A stretch of DNA of 32,669 bases, taken from a bacterium (GTDB lineage Bacteria; Patescibacteriota; Saccharimonadia; CAILAD01; JADZBC01). The position numbers and the translations under genes are program-made. Location of the stretch: NCBI GenBank assembly GCA_020852295.1, contig JADZBC010000017.1, forward strand, positions 1 through 32,669, written 5' to 3'. The notes beneath the pieces were generated by a model. It saw only the letters and a list, made by a program, of their open reading frames with translations, did no database searches and was not told the DNA's origin. This document shows positions 15,511 to 22,969 of the stretch, piece by piece; the stretch's first letter is position 1; the number at the start of each line of letters is the position of its first letter.

Positions 15511-16050
15511 GTGATTAAGTTTGATTTCATAAATCGACTCAAAGCTATCAATATGCGAAAAGTTCGTGTATCGGCACGAAATCTTTTTTCGAGCAAAAAG
15601 AAAATCGCCGTCATATCTGTGGCTGGGGTACTAGTGCTTGGGGGTGGTGTCTATGCGGCAACGCAACTAGGCGCCAAAAAGAACTCGGGCAAAAATAGCA
15701 ATGCTACGAAAAACAGTACAGCCTCTCAGCGTGGCAACAATCCTGCGGACGGTTCATCTCGTTCGAAATCATCCAATTCGAAGTCTGGTAGCCAATCAAA
15801 GCAGATGATCGCCACGCGTGTTGAGCGGCTGCAGCGACGGATCGATGATGCGGTGAAAAAAAAGCGTCTCACCAAAGAGCAGGCCGAGAAAGCGACTAAC
15901 AAGCTCAAAGAACTATCCGCCGCACGCGAGAAAGTAATTGATAAGCCGCGCGCAGAGCAGATCAAGTCACTGAGTGACACTCGAAAAGCCCTGACTGAGT
16001 GGGCTAAACAAAATAAAATTCCACACTCTTATTTCTCAGGCATACTATAG
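15511..16050 (+). CDS. Membrane-tethered Lys/Ser-rich surface protein, unknown
   Basis: A 179-aa protein. After a basic N-terminus (about 1-31) comes one hydrophobic helix (about 33-53, AVISVAGVLVLGGGVYAA). A low-complexity linker rich in Lys, Ser, Asn and Gly runs to about residue 97. A charged helical C-terminal region follows (about 98-165, including RLTKEQAEKATNKLKEL) and ends YFSGIL. It looks like an N-terminally anchored extracytoplasmic protein. I see no LPxTG-type sorting signal. GTG 15511 is preceded by AGGAGG at 15502-15507; ATG 15553 is possible but lacks an SD. Its stop codon is immediately followed by the ATG of the sortase gene, so the two are almost certainly expressed together. 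Confidence 0.75.
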   Translation: MIKFDFINRLKAINMRKVRVSARNLFSSKKKIAVISVAGVLVLGGGVYAATQLGAKKNSGKNSNATKNSTASQRGNNPADGSSRSKSSNSKSGSQSKQMIATRVERLQRRIDDAVKKKRLTKEQAEKATNKLKELSAAREKVIDKPRAEQIKSLSDTRKALTEWAKQNKIPHSYFSGIL

Positions 16051-16680
16051 ATGGTATTAACGAAAAAAAAGTTACTCATCGGTGGTCTCATCATAGCAAT
16101 GGTCACAGCGACCGTTTGGCTATTGGTTTCTAAAAAACCCAAGCAAGCTCCATCTACGGTGACATATTCTACCGATACACCGAGCGAGAAGAGGCCTGAA
16201 GAAGAGGGCTATGTTTGGCGTGGTGGGCCGTCAGAACCGAAGAAGTTAAAGATTGGCAGTATAGAAGTTGACGCATTTGTACAAAAAGTCGGCGTGGATC
16301 AGAACAAGCAAATCGCAGTGCCGACAAATATATTTCTAACTGGCTGGTTTGATCAGAGTCAAAAACCTGGAGAAAGGGGCTTAAGTATTATTGACGGACA
16401 TCTCGACGGCCGCATGACTGGTAGCAAGGCAGTTTTCTGGCGACTCGGTGAAATGAAAAAAGACCAAGTCGTCGAGGTTGTATTTGGCAACAACAGCACG
16501 AGGAAGTTCAGTGTCATGACGGTCGAGACAGTCCCAGCTCAAAAGGCCGCAGCGATACTCTTTTCGCAAGACCCGAAGGTCGAGAGCCAGCTAAACCTCA
16601 TTACCTGTACGGGAACCTATGACAAATCGGCCAAAAGTTATTCAGAGCGCATCATTGTTACTACAAAATTAATCAACTAG
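16051..16680 (+). CDS. Class-F-like sortase
   Basis: A 209-aa membrane-anchored cysteine transpeptidase. Residues 7-26 form an N-terminal anchor; a Pro/Thr/Glu-rich stalk runs to about 65 and the sortase beta-barrel follows. The catalytic triad is visible: H117 in SIIDGHLDG, C186 in LNLITCTGTYD and R200 in YSERIIV. The compact TCTGxYD...RIIV arrangement resembles class F sortases of Actinobacteria. Sortases join sorting-signal proteins to cell wall or pilins to one another. No obvious LPxTG-type substrate is in the window, so the substrate is elsewhere or has an unusual signal. It begins directly after the upstream stop codon and pyrB follows after 8 bases. Confidence 0.9.
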   Translation: MVLTKKKLLIGGLIIAMVTATVWLLVSKKPKQAPSTVTYSTDTPSEKRPEEEGYVWRGGPSEPKKLKIGSIEVDAFVQKVGVDQNKQIAVPTNIFLTGWFDQSQKPGERGLSIIDGHLDGRMTGSKAVFWRLGEMKKDQVVEVVFGNNSTRKFSVMTVETVPAQKAAAILFSQDPKVESQLNLITCTGTYDKSAKSYSERIIVTTKLIN

Positions 16681-16688
16681 GAGGGGGA

Positions 16689-17648
16689 ATGGATCAACCG
16701 CGAGCGAACGAAATTCGCCATATACTGAGAGGTCAAGATTTTGACCTAGAGCTGATTGAAGAATTATTTAAGCGCATCGACACGCTCGATGAGATACTCC
16801 GAGATCCGATAAAACTCGCAGAACTGCAGAACAACGGACGCGGACGACAAGTATTTACGGTGTTTTATGAGCCATCTACGCGCACTCGAATGAGCTTTGA
16901 GGCTGCAGCGAATAATCTTGGTTTTGCGGTAGTTGGTACCGAAAATGCCCGCGAATTCAGTTCGGCAGCCAAAGGGGAGACCATCGAAGATACTATACGG
17001 GTCATGTCAGGATATTATCCGGCTGCGATCGTCATGCGACACCATGAAGATGGCGCTGCAACGCGTGCAGCCGCCGCTAGTAATGTACCGATCATTAACG
17101 CCGGTGATGGTCGTGGCCAGCACCCCACTCAGGCGCTGCTCGATCTCTATACGCTGCATCGGGAACTTGGCAGAACCAAAGATCTGACGGTCCTAGTTGG
17201 TGGTGATTTAGCCAATGGACGAACAGCCCGTTCGCTCGTGTATTTGCTCTCGAAGTTTAATAACATCGAGTTTATCTTTGTAGCACCCGAGAGCCTGAAG
17301 ATGAGTGATGATATCAAACTGCATCTTGATGAACGCGGCATAAAGTATACCGAAACCGAAGATCTAGAGAACCTCCTACCGGAAGCCGATGTCGTGTACT
17401 GGACTCGCGTGCAAAAAGAACGATTGGCAACCGGTGTTAATTACGAACAGGTCAAAAAACAATATGAGCTCAGCAAAAATCATCTCGCTCTCATGAAGAA
17501 AGATGCCATCATCATGCACCCACTGCCACGCATCAATGAAATACAGATCGAGGTCGACGAAGATCCGCGCGCAGCCTATTTCCGCCAAGCTGCCTATGGC
17601 CTACCAGTTCGCATGGCGCTCTATGAGTGGGTGACTCATCTTCTCTAG
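16689..17648 (+). CDS. pyrB: Aspartate carbamoyltransferase catalytic chain
   Basis: Catalyses carbamoyl phosphate plus aspartate to N-carbamoyl-aspartate, the first committed pyrimidine step. The 319-aa product has the carbamoyl-phosphate loop FYEPSTRTRMSFE (STRTR at 63-67), then GDGRGQHPTQALLDLYT in the middle, VGGDLANGRTARSL at the start of the aspartate domain, and MHPLPRINEI for aspartate binding. This is ATCase, not ornithine carbamoyltransferase. GAGGGGGA directly precedes the ATG. No regulatory chain (pyrI), pyrC or other pyrimidine gene is in the window. It is the third gene behind a surface protein and a sortase, an unusual place for it. Confidence 0.95.
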   Translation: MDQPRANEIRHILRGQDFDLELIEELFKRIDTLDEILRDPIKLAELQNNGRGRQVFTVFYEPSTRTRMSFEAAANNLGFAVVGTENAREFSSAAKGETIEDTIRVMSGYYPAAIVMRHHEDGAATRAAAASNVPIINAGDGRGQHPTQALLDLYTLHRELGRTKDLTVLVGGDLANGRTARSLVYLLSKFNNIEFIFVAPESLKMSDDIKLHLDERGIKYTETEDLENLLPEADVVYWTRVQKERLATGVNYEQVKKQYELSKNHLALMKKDAIIMHPLPRINEIQIEVDEDPRAAYFRQAAYGLPVRMALYEWVTHLL

Positions 17649-17655
17649 TTCGTTT

Positions 17656-17670
17656 TCGGCGACGCGCCGA
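17656..17670 (+). terminator. Short GC hairpin after pyrB
   Basis: TCGGCG (17656-17661) and CGCCGA (17665-17670) form a 6-bp stem with a 3-base loop 7 bases after the pyrB stop. There is no T-run after it; a T-run precedes it instead, so termination is doubtful. Confidence 0.35.
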
Positions 17671-17704
17671 CCGTAAATCCATATACACTGCGTTTTATCT
17701 ACGC

Positions 17705-17719
17705 TATACTATTTATAAT
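17705..17719 (+). promoter_or_regulatory. Tandem -10 boxes before the MoxR operon
   Basis: TATACT (17705-17710) and TATAAT (17714-17719) lie 38 and 29 bases before the GTG at 17749. A leader of about 23-32 bases includes the AGGTAGGA SD-like site (17736-17743). No clear -35 is seen. Confidence 0.55.
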
Positions 17720-17748
17720 AGTTATGCTAAATAGCAGGTAGGATACTG

Positions 17749-18792
17749 GTGGGCAATCAAGCTGGTCAAGTCACGCAACCACAGCAAGGGGCAACAGCGG
17801 CATCAACAGGTGCAATCAATGAGCAAGAGATTGTAGCTGTACAGGACATTATTCGTAAACTTACTGCGGCGTACCAGCAAAATATTCTTGGCCAACTTGA
17901 GTTTATTAACTCGATCATTATCAGCCTCCTGTGCGAAGGTCATCTACTTGTAGAGAGCGTACCAGGGCTCGCTAAAACCAGAGCCGTACGGGTGGTGGCC
18001 AAAGTGCTCAATGCTCGTTTTCATCGCGTGCAATTTACTCCCGATCTCCTGCCTTCCGACATCGTCGGCACTCAAATCTACAACCAAAACACTGGTGAGT
18101 TCAAAACAGAGTTTGGGCCGATATTTACGAATCTTCTGTTGGCCGACGAAATAAACCGAGCGCCCGCAAAAGTACAGTCGGCGATGCTCGAAGCCATGGC
18201 TGAGCGCCAGCTCTCAATTGCTGGCGAGACCTTTGAGTTACCCCGACCGTTTATCGTCATGGCGACACAAAACCCGATCGAACAAGAGGGTACGTATGAA
18301 TTGCCTGAAGCGCAGCTAGATCGCTTTTTTATGAAGCATGTCATGACCTATCCGACGCCGGCCGAAGAAGTGCAAATGCTAACGCTGTTGCAGCAATCCG
18401 ACGATCTAAATGTCGCCGGCACCATGCAGGTTGAGCCCGATCAAATCATTCAAGCCCAGCAGCTCGTTGGTCGCGTCAATGTCACCGATACACTCAAGGG
18501 GTATATCACGACAATCGTGGCAGCGACACGGGCGCCACAAAACTATGGCCTGGCAGACTTGGCAAACATCATCCGACTACCGCTCAGCCCGCGCGCCACA
18601 ATTGGGTTGATGTATGCCTCTCGCGCTCAGGCGATCATCGCTGGACGTAACTATGCCACACCAGAAGACGTCAAGCAGGTTGCACACCGAGTACTGCGTC
18701 ATCGGGTTGGCATCATGTTTGACGCCGAGCTCTCTGGGGTAACGAGCGATTCAGTTATCGATCGCATACTACAAACAATACCAGCTCCATAG
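17749..18792 (+). CDS. MoxR-family AAA+ ATPase
   Basis: A 347-aa MoxR-type AAA+ ATPase, a chaperone-like class that usually works with von Willebrand factor A (VWA) proteins encoded next to it. Walker A is the MoxR form ESVPGLAKT at residues 69-77. Walker B is LLADEINRA at about 129-137, sensor 1 is in VMATQNPIEQEGTYELPEAQLDRF, and the C-terminal lid runs from about 230. The GTG at 17749 is supported by AGGTAGGA ending 5 bases upstream. The first ~25 residues are Gln/Ala/Thr-rich and likely disordered. It is the first gene of a six-gene run with overlaps or gaps under 10 bases. Confidence 0.95.
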   Translation: MGNQAGQVTQPQQGATAASTGAINEQEIVAVQDIIRKLTAAYQQNILGQLEFINSIIISLLCEGHLLVESVPGLAKTRAVRVVAKVLNARFHRVQFTPDLLPSDIVGTQIYNQNTGEFKTEFGPIFTNLLLADEINRAPAKVQSAMLEAMAERQLSIAGETFELPRPFIVMATQNPIEQEGTYELPEAQLDRFFMKHVMTYPTPAEEVQMLTLLQQSDDLNVAGTMQVEPDQIIQAQQLVGRVNVTDTLKGYITTIVAATRAPQNYGLADLANIIRLPLSPRATIGLMYASRAQAIIAGRNYATPEDVKQVAHRVLRHRVGIMFDAELSGVTSDSVIDRILQTIPAP

Positions 18793-18800
18793 GTCCAGCA

Positions 18801-19712
18801 ATGCTGATCGACTCTAAGCATATCCCACCAGCGCTCAAGTCGCTCGAACTGCCGTTTCCACCGAAGATATTTTCACTACTGAGTGGTTTTTACAATTCAC
18901 AAAATCGCGGTAGCGGCATCGAGTTCTCTGAACTACGCGAGTATGTTATTGGTGATGAAGTACGTTCAATCGACTGGAAGGCCAGCGCGCGCGGTCATGC
19001 CACGTTCGTCAAAACGTATATCGACCTACGCAACCAAGATGTGATCTTTGCCATTGATGGCTCCTCCTCAATGGTGATGGGCGGCATCAATGATACCCAG
19101 TCGCCGCTGTTCATCGGCGGCAGCCTGATCGGGCTCATCATGCGACTCGCTCTGAATCGCGGTGATCGTGTTGGATTTATTTCAAGTCAGGATGATAGTG
19201 TCGTACGGAGCCAAACAACCGGTCAAAGTACCAAGGCACTTGGTATGTATTCACAGCAATATGCCGCAATTGCTACGGCCCAATATCAAATTTTGCATTG
19301 GGCAGACTTTTTGAAGAAAGTACGACTAAATGTGCATCGCCACTCACTCATCGTCTTTATTAGCGATGACTTTGAGGTAGATGATGTAATCCTTCAGCAG
19401 CATCGCCTACTGCGCGCGAGCGGACATCGGTTGTGGTGTATGCGCGTGCGCGGCAAAACCATGAACCCAGACGCTGTTTTGCAAAACTACAACACGACGG
19501 ATATCGAGACAGGGGAATTGACCGACTGGGCTGTTCTCGATAGGCGGGTGATGGCCGAGTACGAACAGACCGAGACGCAACGCAGTGCTCAAATTGACGC
19601 TCAATTGCGTGCCGTAGGCGTAGAAGTCGCCACTTTGGCTGATCGAAAGGGCGCAATCCCGCTCGTAGCGCACATTTTGCAAAGATATAAACGCAATAAA
19701 AACAAGACGTGA
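18801..19712 (+). CDS. DUF58 protein with VWA-like fold
   Basis: A 303-aa DUF58 protein. The family motif is clear at residues 40-65: IEFSELREYVIGDEVRSIDWKASAR fits ...YxxGDxxRxIDWKASAR. A VWA-like domain follows, with the metal-binding D-x-S-x-S signature intact (D86, S88, S90). No membrane helix is present; it is probably cytoplasmic, bound to the MoxR ATPase. The start lies 8 bases after the moxR stop and the stop overlaps the next ATG. The role in this operon type (envelope integrity, stress or complex maturation) is not settled for any member. Confidence 0.92.
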   Translation: MLIDSKHIPPALKSLELPFPPKIFSLLSGFYNSQNRGSGIEFSELREYVIGDEVRSIDWKASARGHATFVKTYIDLRNQDVIFAIDGSSSMVMGGINDTQSPLFIGGSLIGLIMRLALNRGDRVGFISSQDDSVVRSQTTGQSTKALGMYSQQYAAIATAQYQILHWADFLKKVRLNVHRHSLIVFISDDFEVDDVILQQHRLLRASGHRLWCMRVRGKTMNPDAVLQNYNTTDIETGELTDWAVLDRRVMAEYEQTETQRSAQIDAQLRAVGVEVATLADRKGAIPLVAHILQRYKRNKNKT

Positions 19713-20212
19713 TGGGCTTATCAGCAAGTTTTCCCCTAATCGAGATATCGACTCTTTTTAACTTGAGTTGGCGTTCATGGCTACCAATCGGGGCTAGTAT
19801 TCTCTTAGTCGCGGGCATTATCGTGGGGCGCCTGATCCAGCTTCGACCCAAGCACACGTCTTATCCGAAGACAGCTGCGCAAGCACATCCTCGAAGTATG
19901 GCTAGTATACGCGCCGAAACAGTTGGGCTCTTAACTAAGCTCGATCAACAGATCGCCAGTCAAGCAATTTCTCCAGAATATGGTGCAAACAATCTGAGTG
20001 CGATCGCACGTAACCACGTCGATCAAGTGCGATTGCAGCGATCGCGGACAATGACACTCGAGGAAGTCCGTGCAATGTCGATGCCGGGCTGGCTGGTTGA
20101 ACTTATGACACAGTGCTACGAGTATGAGTTTTCCGCCCGCACAGGGGTGGACATCGCTCACTTGAGAGAACTTGTCGCGCAAACCATCAAAGAGGTGCAG
20201 CAATGGCAGTAA
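19712..20212 (+). CDS. Single-pass membrane protein of the VWA operon
   Basis: A 166-aa protein in the position where DUF4381-like small proteins occur in MoxR-VWA operons. One hydrophobic helix at about residues 22-41 follows a short extracytoplasmic N-terminus. The rest (about 45-166) is a cytoplasmic helical domain, for example AETVGLLTKLDQQIAS and PGWLVELMTQCYEYEFS. ATG 19712 shares its A with the upstream TGA stop; a GTG at 19709 is directly before it. The gene overlaps the next one by 10 bases. Family membership is inferred from layout and size more than sequence. Confidence 0.8.
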   Translation: MGLSASFPLIEISTLFNLSWRSWLPIGASILLVAGIIVGRLIQLRPKHTSYPKTAAQAHPRSMASIRAETVGLLTKLDQQIASQAISPEYGANNLSAIARNHVDQVRLQRSRTMTLEEVRAMSMPGWLVELMTQCYEYEFSARTGVDIAHLRELVAQTIKEVQQWQ

Positions 20213-21225
20213 AGTATCCGATTGTCTTGCTCTTTGGTCTTATTGGTTTAGCTACTTTGTCGCTGGGCCTGATGACATATCAGTACCGACAACGGCAGCG
20301 TCTCGCACCTGGCGTAGCTCAGCTGAAGCGCATCAAAGACACGGCCCGTTTTAAACGTCTTCGTCGACAACAAAACATCTTCAAGCTTATCCGATCGCTG
20401 AGCTTTGTTGGTCTATGTGTAGCGCTACTGTTTGTGGCCTCTCGACCGGTGAGTGTTCAGACCACGACGCGAGACAACAAGGGTCTTGACGTCATGATGG
20501 TGCTCGATGCCTCTGGCTCAATGAAAGAGTACTTTCAGCCGCTTGGCGCCAGCCTAAAAGAGCTTATTGGGCGGTTTAAAACCGACCGACTTGGACTAAT
20601 TATTTTCTCGGGTGAGGCCCAGCAGAGCCTACCCCTGACCGACGACTATACTGAGCTTGCCGAGGTATCTACTGCGATGGCCACCAAAGATCCAACCCAA
20701 TTTCGCAACGAATATGCCTATGGCGTCGCGGGTGGGACCGATATCTCATCGGGGCTCTATCTGGCGAGTATCAAGATGGCCAATATTCCCGCCGAACGAA
20801 CAAAGATTGTCCTGCTCATGAGTGACGGCGAACAGACGACCTCTACGAAAGACGATCCATCAGGCACGGCACCAATTGACGAGGAGATCGTCGTACGAGC
20901 CGCCAATTCGCTGGCCAAGAAAAACATTCGTGTCATTGCGCTCGCAACACCCGGTGACCAAATAGCGTATGGTAACGAGCGTCAAGGACGAGCACTGCTA
21001 GAGCGAGTCGCCAGCGCCACCAATGGCAAAGTCTATGATGTGGCAAGCCCCGGTGCGACCCGCGAGGTTTTCAATACGATCAATACTTCGCTGCGCACCG
21101 ACCTGGCTGGCGATACGGTAACAACCCAATACGAAACACCTTGGTTTTGGCTTACAGTCACGATATTCATGCTCGGAGCCTTTCTTCTTAGTTCAGCGAT
21201 GCGGTATGACGGAGGGTCAAGCTGA
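20203..21225 (+). CDS. BatA-like VWA membrane protein
   Basis: A 340-aa protein with two N-terminal membrane helices (about 5-25 and 60-80), a VWA domain and a C-terminal membrane helix (about 310-332). The metal-ion-dependent site is DASGSM with D102, S104 and S106, followed by a threonine-containing loop near GGTDISSG and LLMSDGEQT for the third motif. These match a functional MIDAS. BatA/BatB-type proteins are named from Bacteroides aerotolerance operons, but their biochemical role remains unclear. It overlaps the genes on both sides (10 bases upstream; TGATG downstream). Confidence 0.92.
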   Translation: MAVKYPIVLLFGLIGLATLSLGLMTYQYRQRQRLAPGVAQLKRIKDTARFKRLRRQQNIFKLIRSLSFVGLCVALLFVASRPVSVQTTTRDNKGLDVMMVLDASGSMKEYFQPLGASLKELIGRFKTDRLGLIIFSGEAQQSLPLTDDYTELAEVSTAMATKDPTQFRNEYAYGVAGGTDISSGLYLASIKMANIPAERTKIVLLMSDGEQTTSTKDDPSGTAPIDEEIVVRAANSLAKKNIRVIALATPGDQIAYGNERQGRALLERVASATNGKVYDVASPGATREVFNTINTSLRTDLAGDTVTTQYETPWFWLTVTIFMLGAFLLSSAMRYDGGSS

Positions 21226-22286
21226 TGTTGATTGCACTATCAATTACTATAATCTTAGCGTTTGGTGTTGGCTGGATTGTACTGTACCGTCGTCAACTCT
21301 CACATCTTATTACGCAACCAAAACCCCAGCTGGTCAAAATAGTATTAGTACTGTTGAGTTGTATTCTACTGGCAGTCGGTTTCCTGCCAATAAATCCGCC
21401 AGCTGGTCCGTCGGCTCTTTATAACAAAAACCTTGATGTGTATCTCGTACTTGATACATCCCTGAGCATGAAAGCCAATGATTACGCCGGTAACAAAACC
21501 CGGTTAGACGGTATGAAGACCAAACTTGGCGAATCGATTGAGGCGCTCAACGGTGCACGCTTTACGCTGATTAGCTTTCACGGCCGGGCAACCGTCGAAC
21601 TGCCAGGGATGTATGATACGACGGTTCTGCGCGAACAAATACAGAGCCTCGAGCCTCCCACGCTCTACGATGCTCAGGGGACAGCCTTTGCGCCAGCCCT
21701 CCAGCTGGTCGCGGATCGTATCGAGCGAGCTCGCAAACAAGATAATCTAGCCTCAATGCGCCGCGTAGTAATTATTGTCAGTGATGGCGAGCAAGTTGGA
21801 AAAAACAATGAAAGCGACACGGCAATCAAGGCCGTACGCGAAAAAATTGATAGTGCACTCGTGCTTGGAGTTGGCACCAAAGAAGGCGCTACCATGAAGG
21901 TCGTCTGGACAAATTATGGCGGGCCAAACTACGACCAGCCTGAAGAAAAGTATGTGACTGACCCAACTGGAAAAAGTGATGGACCAAAGGATGAAGATGG
22001 TATACCGCTTGCCGTCTCAAAAGCAGATTTCGATAACCTCAAACGAATCGCAACTGGACTCAATGGCAAGTTTGCCGTGCTCACGCCAAACTATCAGCTT
22101 AAATCTGACTTAACCACGTTTGCCAATACAACTGAACTGAAAGATAGGGGACAAACGACCAATGTACTAACCGCACCAAACCAATACTACTGGTTTTGCG
22201 CACTGGTCGCGCTCATTTTGCTTGTAATATTTAGGTTCTTGCCAAGACGAAGCACACGAACAAAAATCAGAGGTGGGAAGCAATGA
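21225..22286 (+). CDS. BatB-like VWA membrane protein
   Basis: A second VWA protein, 353 aa, paralogous in layout to the preceding one: helices at about 3-20 and 36-55, VWA domain, C-terminal helix at about 320-338. The MIDAS is DTSLSM (D77, S79, S81), with TAFAPAL and IIVSDGEQ for the later motifs. An insertion of Asp/Lys/Gly-rich sequence (about 225-262, PEEKYVTDPTGKSDGPKDED) interrupts the second half of the VWA domain and is absent from the first copy. It starts inside the upstream stop codon (TGATG) and its own stop overlaps the next ATG (ATGA). Confidence 0.9.
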   Translation: MLIALSITIILAFGVGWIVLYRRQLSHLITQPKPQLVKIVLVLLSCILLAVGFLPINPPAGPSALYNKNLDVYLVLDTSLSMKANDYAGNKTRLDGMKTKLGESIEALNGARFTLISFHGRATVELPGMYDTTVLREQIQSLEPPTLYDAQGTAFAPALQLVADRIERARKQDNLASMRRVVIIVSDGEQVGKNNESDTAIKAVREKIDSALVLGVGTKEGATMKVVWTNYGGPNYDQPEEKYVTDPTGKSDGPKDEDGIPLAVSKADFDNLKRIATGLNGKFAVLTPNYQLKSDLTTFANTTELKDRGQTTNVLTAPNQYYWFCALVALILLVIFRFLPRRSTRTKIRGGKQ

Positions 22287-22927
22287 AGGCCCAAAAAACA
22301 AAGTTTCTCAACCGCACCACCATCACCGCGCTGGCTGGAGCTAGTTTACTGTTCGCAAAAACCATCTCTGTGGTTGGCTTTGCTGCAGTTGGTAACACGC
22401 TCTATAGTCAGACGCAGTACGGTGACGCCCGGCTGCTATACGTCCTGACGTGGCCGCATCTCATTGACGCCGAAGTCATTCACTATAATATCGGCCAGAC
22501 ACTGTATTATGAAAAAAAATACCAGCCGGCCGAAAAAGAATATCAGCTCGCACTCGATAGTATGGCCAACACCGATCCACGACAGTGTACCGTACGCATC
22601 CAGCTCGTCAATGCCCAGCTTCGGCCACTCGAAAACGAGTTTGATCAGGGAAGGATCCAGGATCATCGTGCACTCGTGTCAGAAGCAATTACTACATTAA
22701 AAGGCTGCCTGCAAATTGATCCAAAAAATGCGGATGCCGCCAAAAACATCGCAACTCTCGAGCAGGCACTTGATTCAAAGGGCAAGCCCAAGCCAACGAA
22801 TTCACCAGACACCAAAGATGATCAGCAGACCGAAGAAGACGTTAAGAAAAATGACGAAGAAGCACGCCGACAACAAAAAGAACGTAATCAGGACCGAAAT
22901 GATAATGACTACGGGCCAAACTGGTAG
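22283..22927 (+). CDS. TPR-containing membrane protein of the VWA operon
   Basis: A 214-aa protein with one N-terminal hydrophobic segment (about 13-37), then two or three TPR-like helix pairs. The clearest is HYNIGQTLYYEKKYQPAEKEYQLAL at about 71-95, with another ending around LQIDPKNADAAKNIATLEQAL. The C-terminal ~45 residues are a highly charged disordered tail rich in Asp, Glu, Lys, Arg and Asn. This matches the BatC/BatD position of MoxR-VWA operons, where TPR proteins are thought to scaffold the complex. It is the last gene of the run. Confidence 0.88.
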   Translation: MKAQKTKFLNRTTITALAGASLLFAKTISVVGFAAVGNTLYSQTQYGDARLLYVLTWPHLIDAEVIHYNIGQTLYYEKKYQPAEKEYQLALDSMANTDPRQCTVRIQLVNAQLRPLENEFDQGRIQDHRALVSEAITTLKGCLQIDPKNADAAKNIATLEQALDSKGKPKPTNSPDTKDDQQTEEDVKKNDEEARRQQKERNQDRNDNDYGPNW

Positions 22928-22935
22928 TGTACATA

Positions 22936-22963
22936 TTGCGCTCATGCTTATCTAGGATATACT
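22936..22963 (+). promoter_or_regulatory. Promoter for leaderless PP2C-FHA transcript
   Basis: TTGCGC (22936-22941), a 16-base spacer and TATACT (22958-22963), with exactly 6 bases before the ATG at 22970. No SD is present. Confidence 0.65.
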
Positions 22964-22969
22964 AGAAAC

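Noticed and set aside
17656-17670. Intrinsic terminator for pyrB
   Set aside because: Kept only as a low-confidence hairpin: the stem is short and the T-run is on the wrong side.
19360-19857. 165-residue open frame on the minus strand
   Set aside because: It spans the DUF58/membrane-protein junction antisense. Both sense genes fit a conserved operon, and this frame has no promoter or SD.
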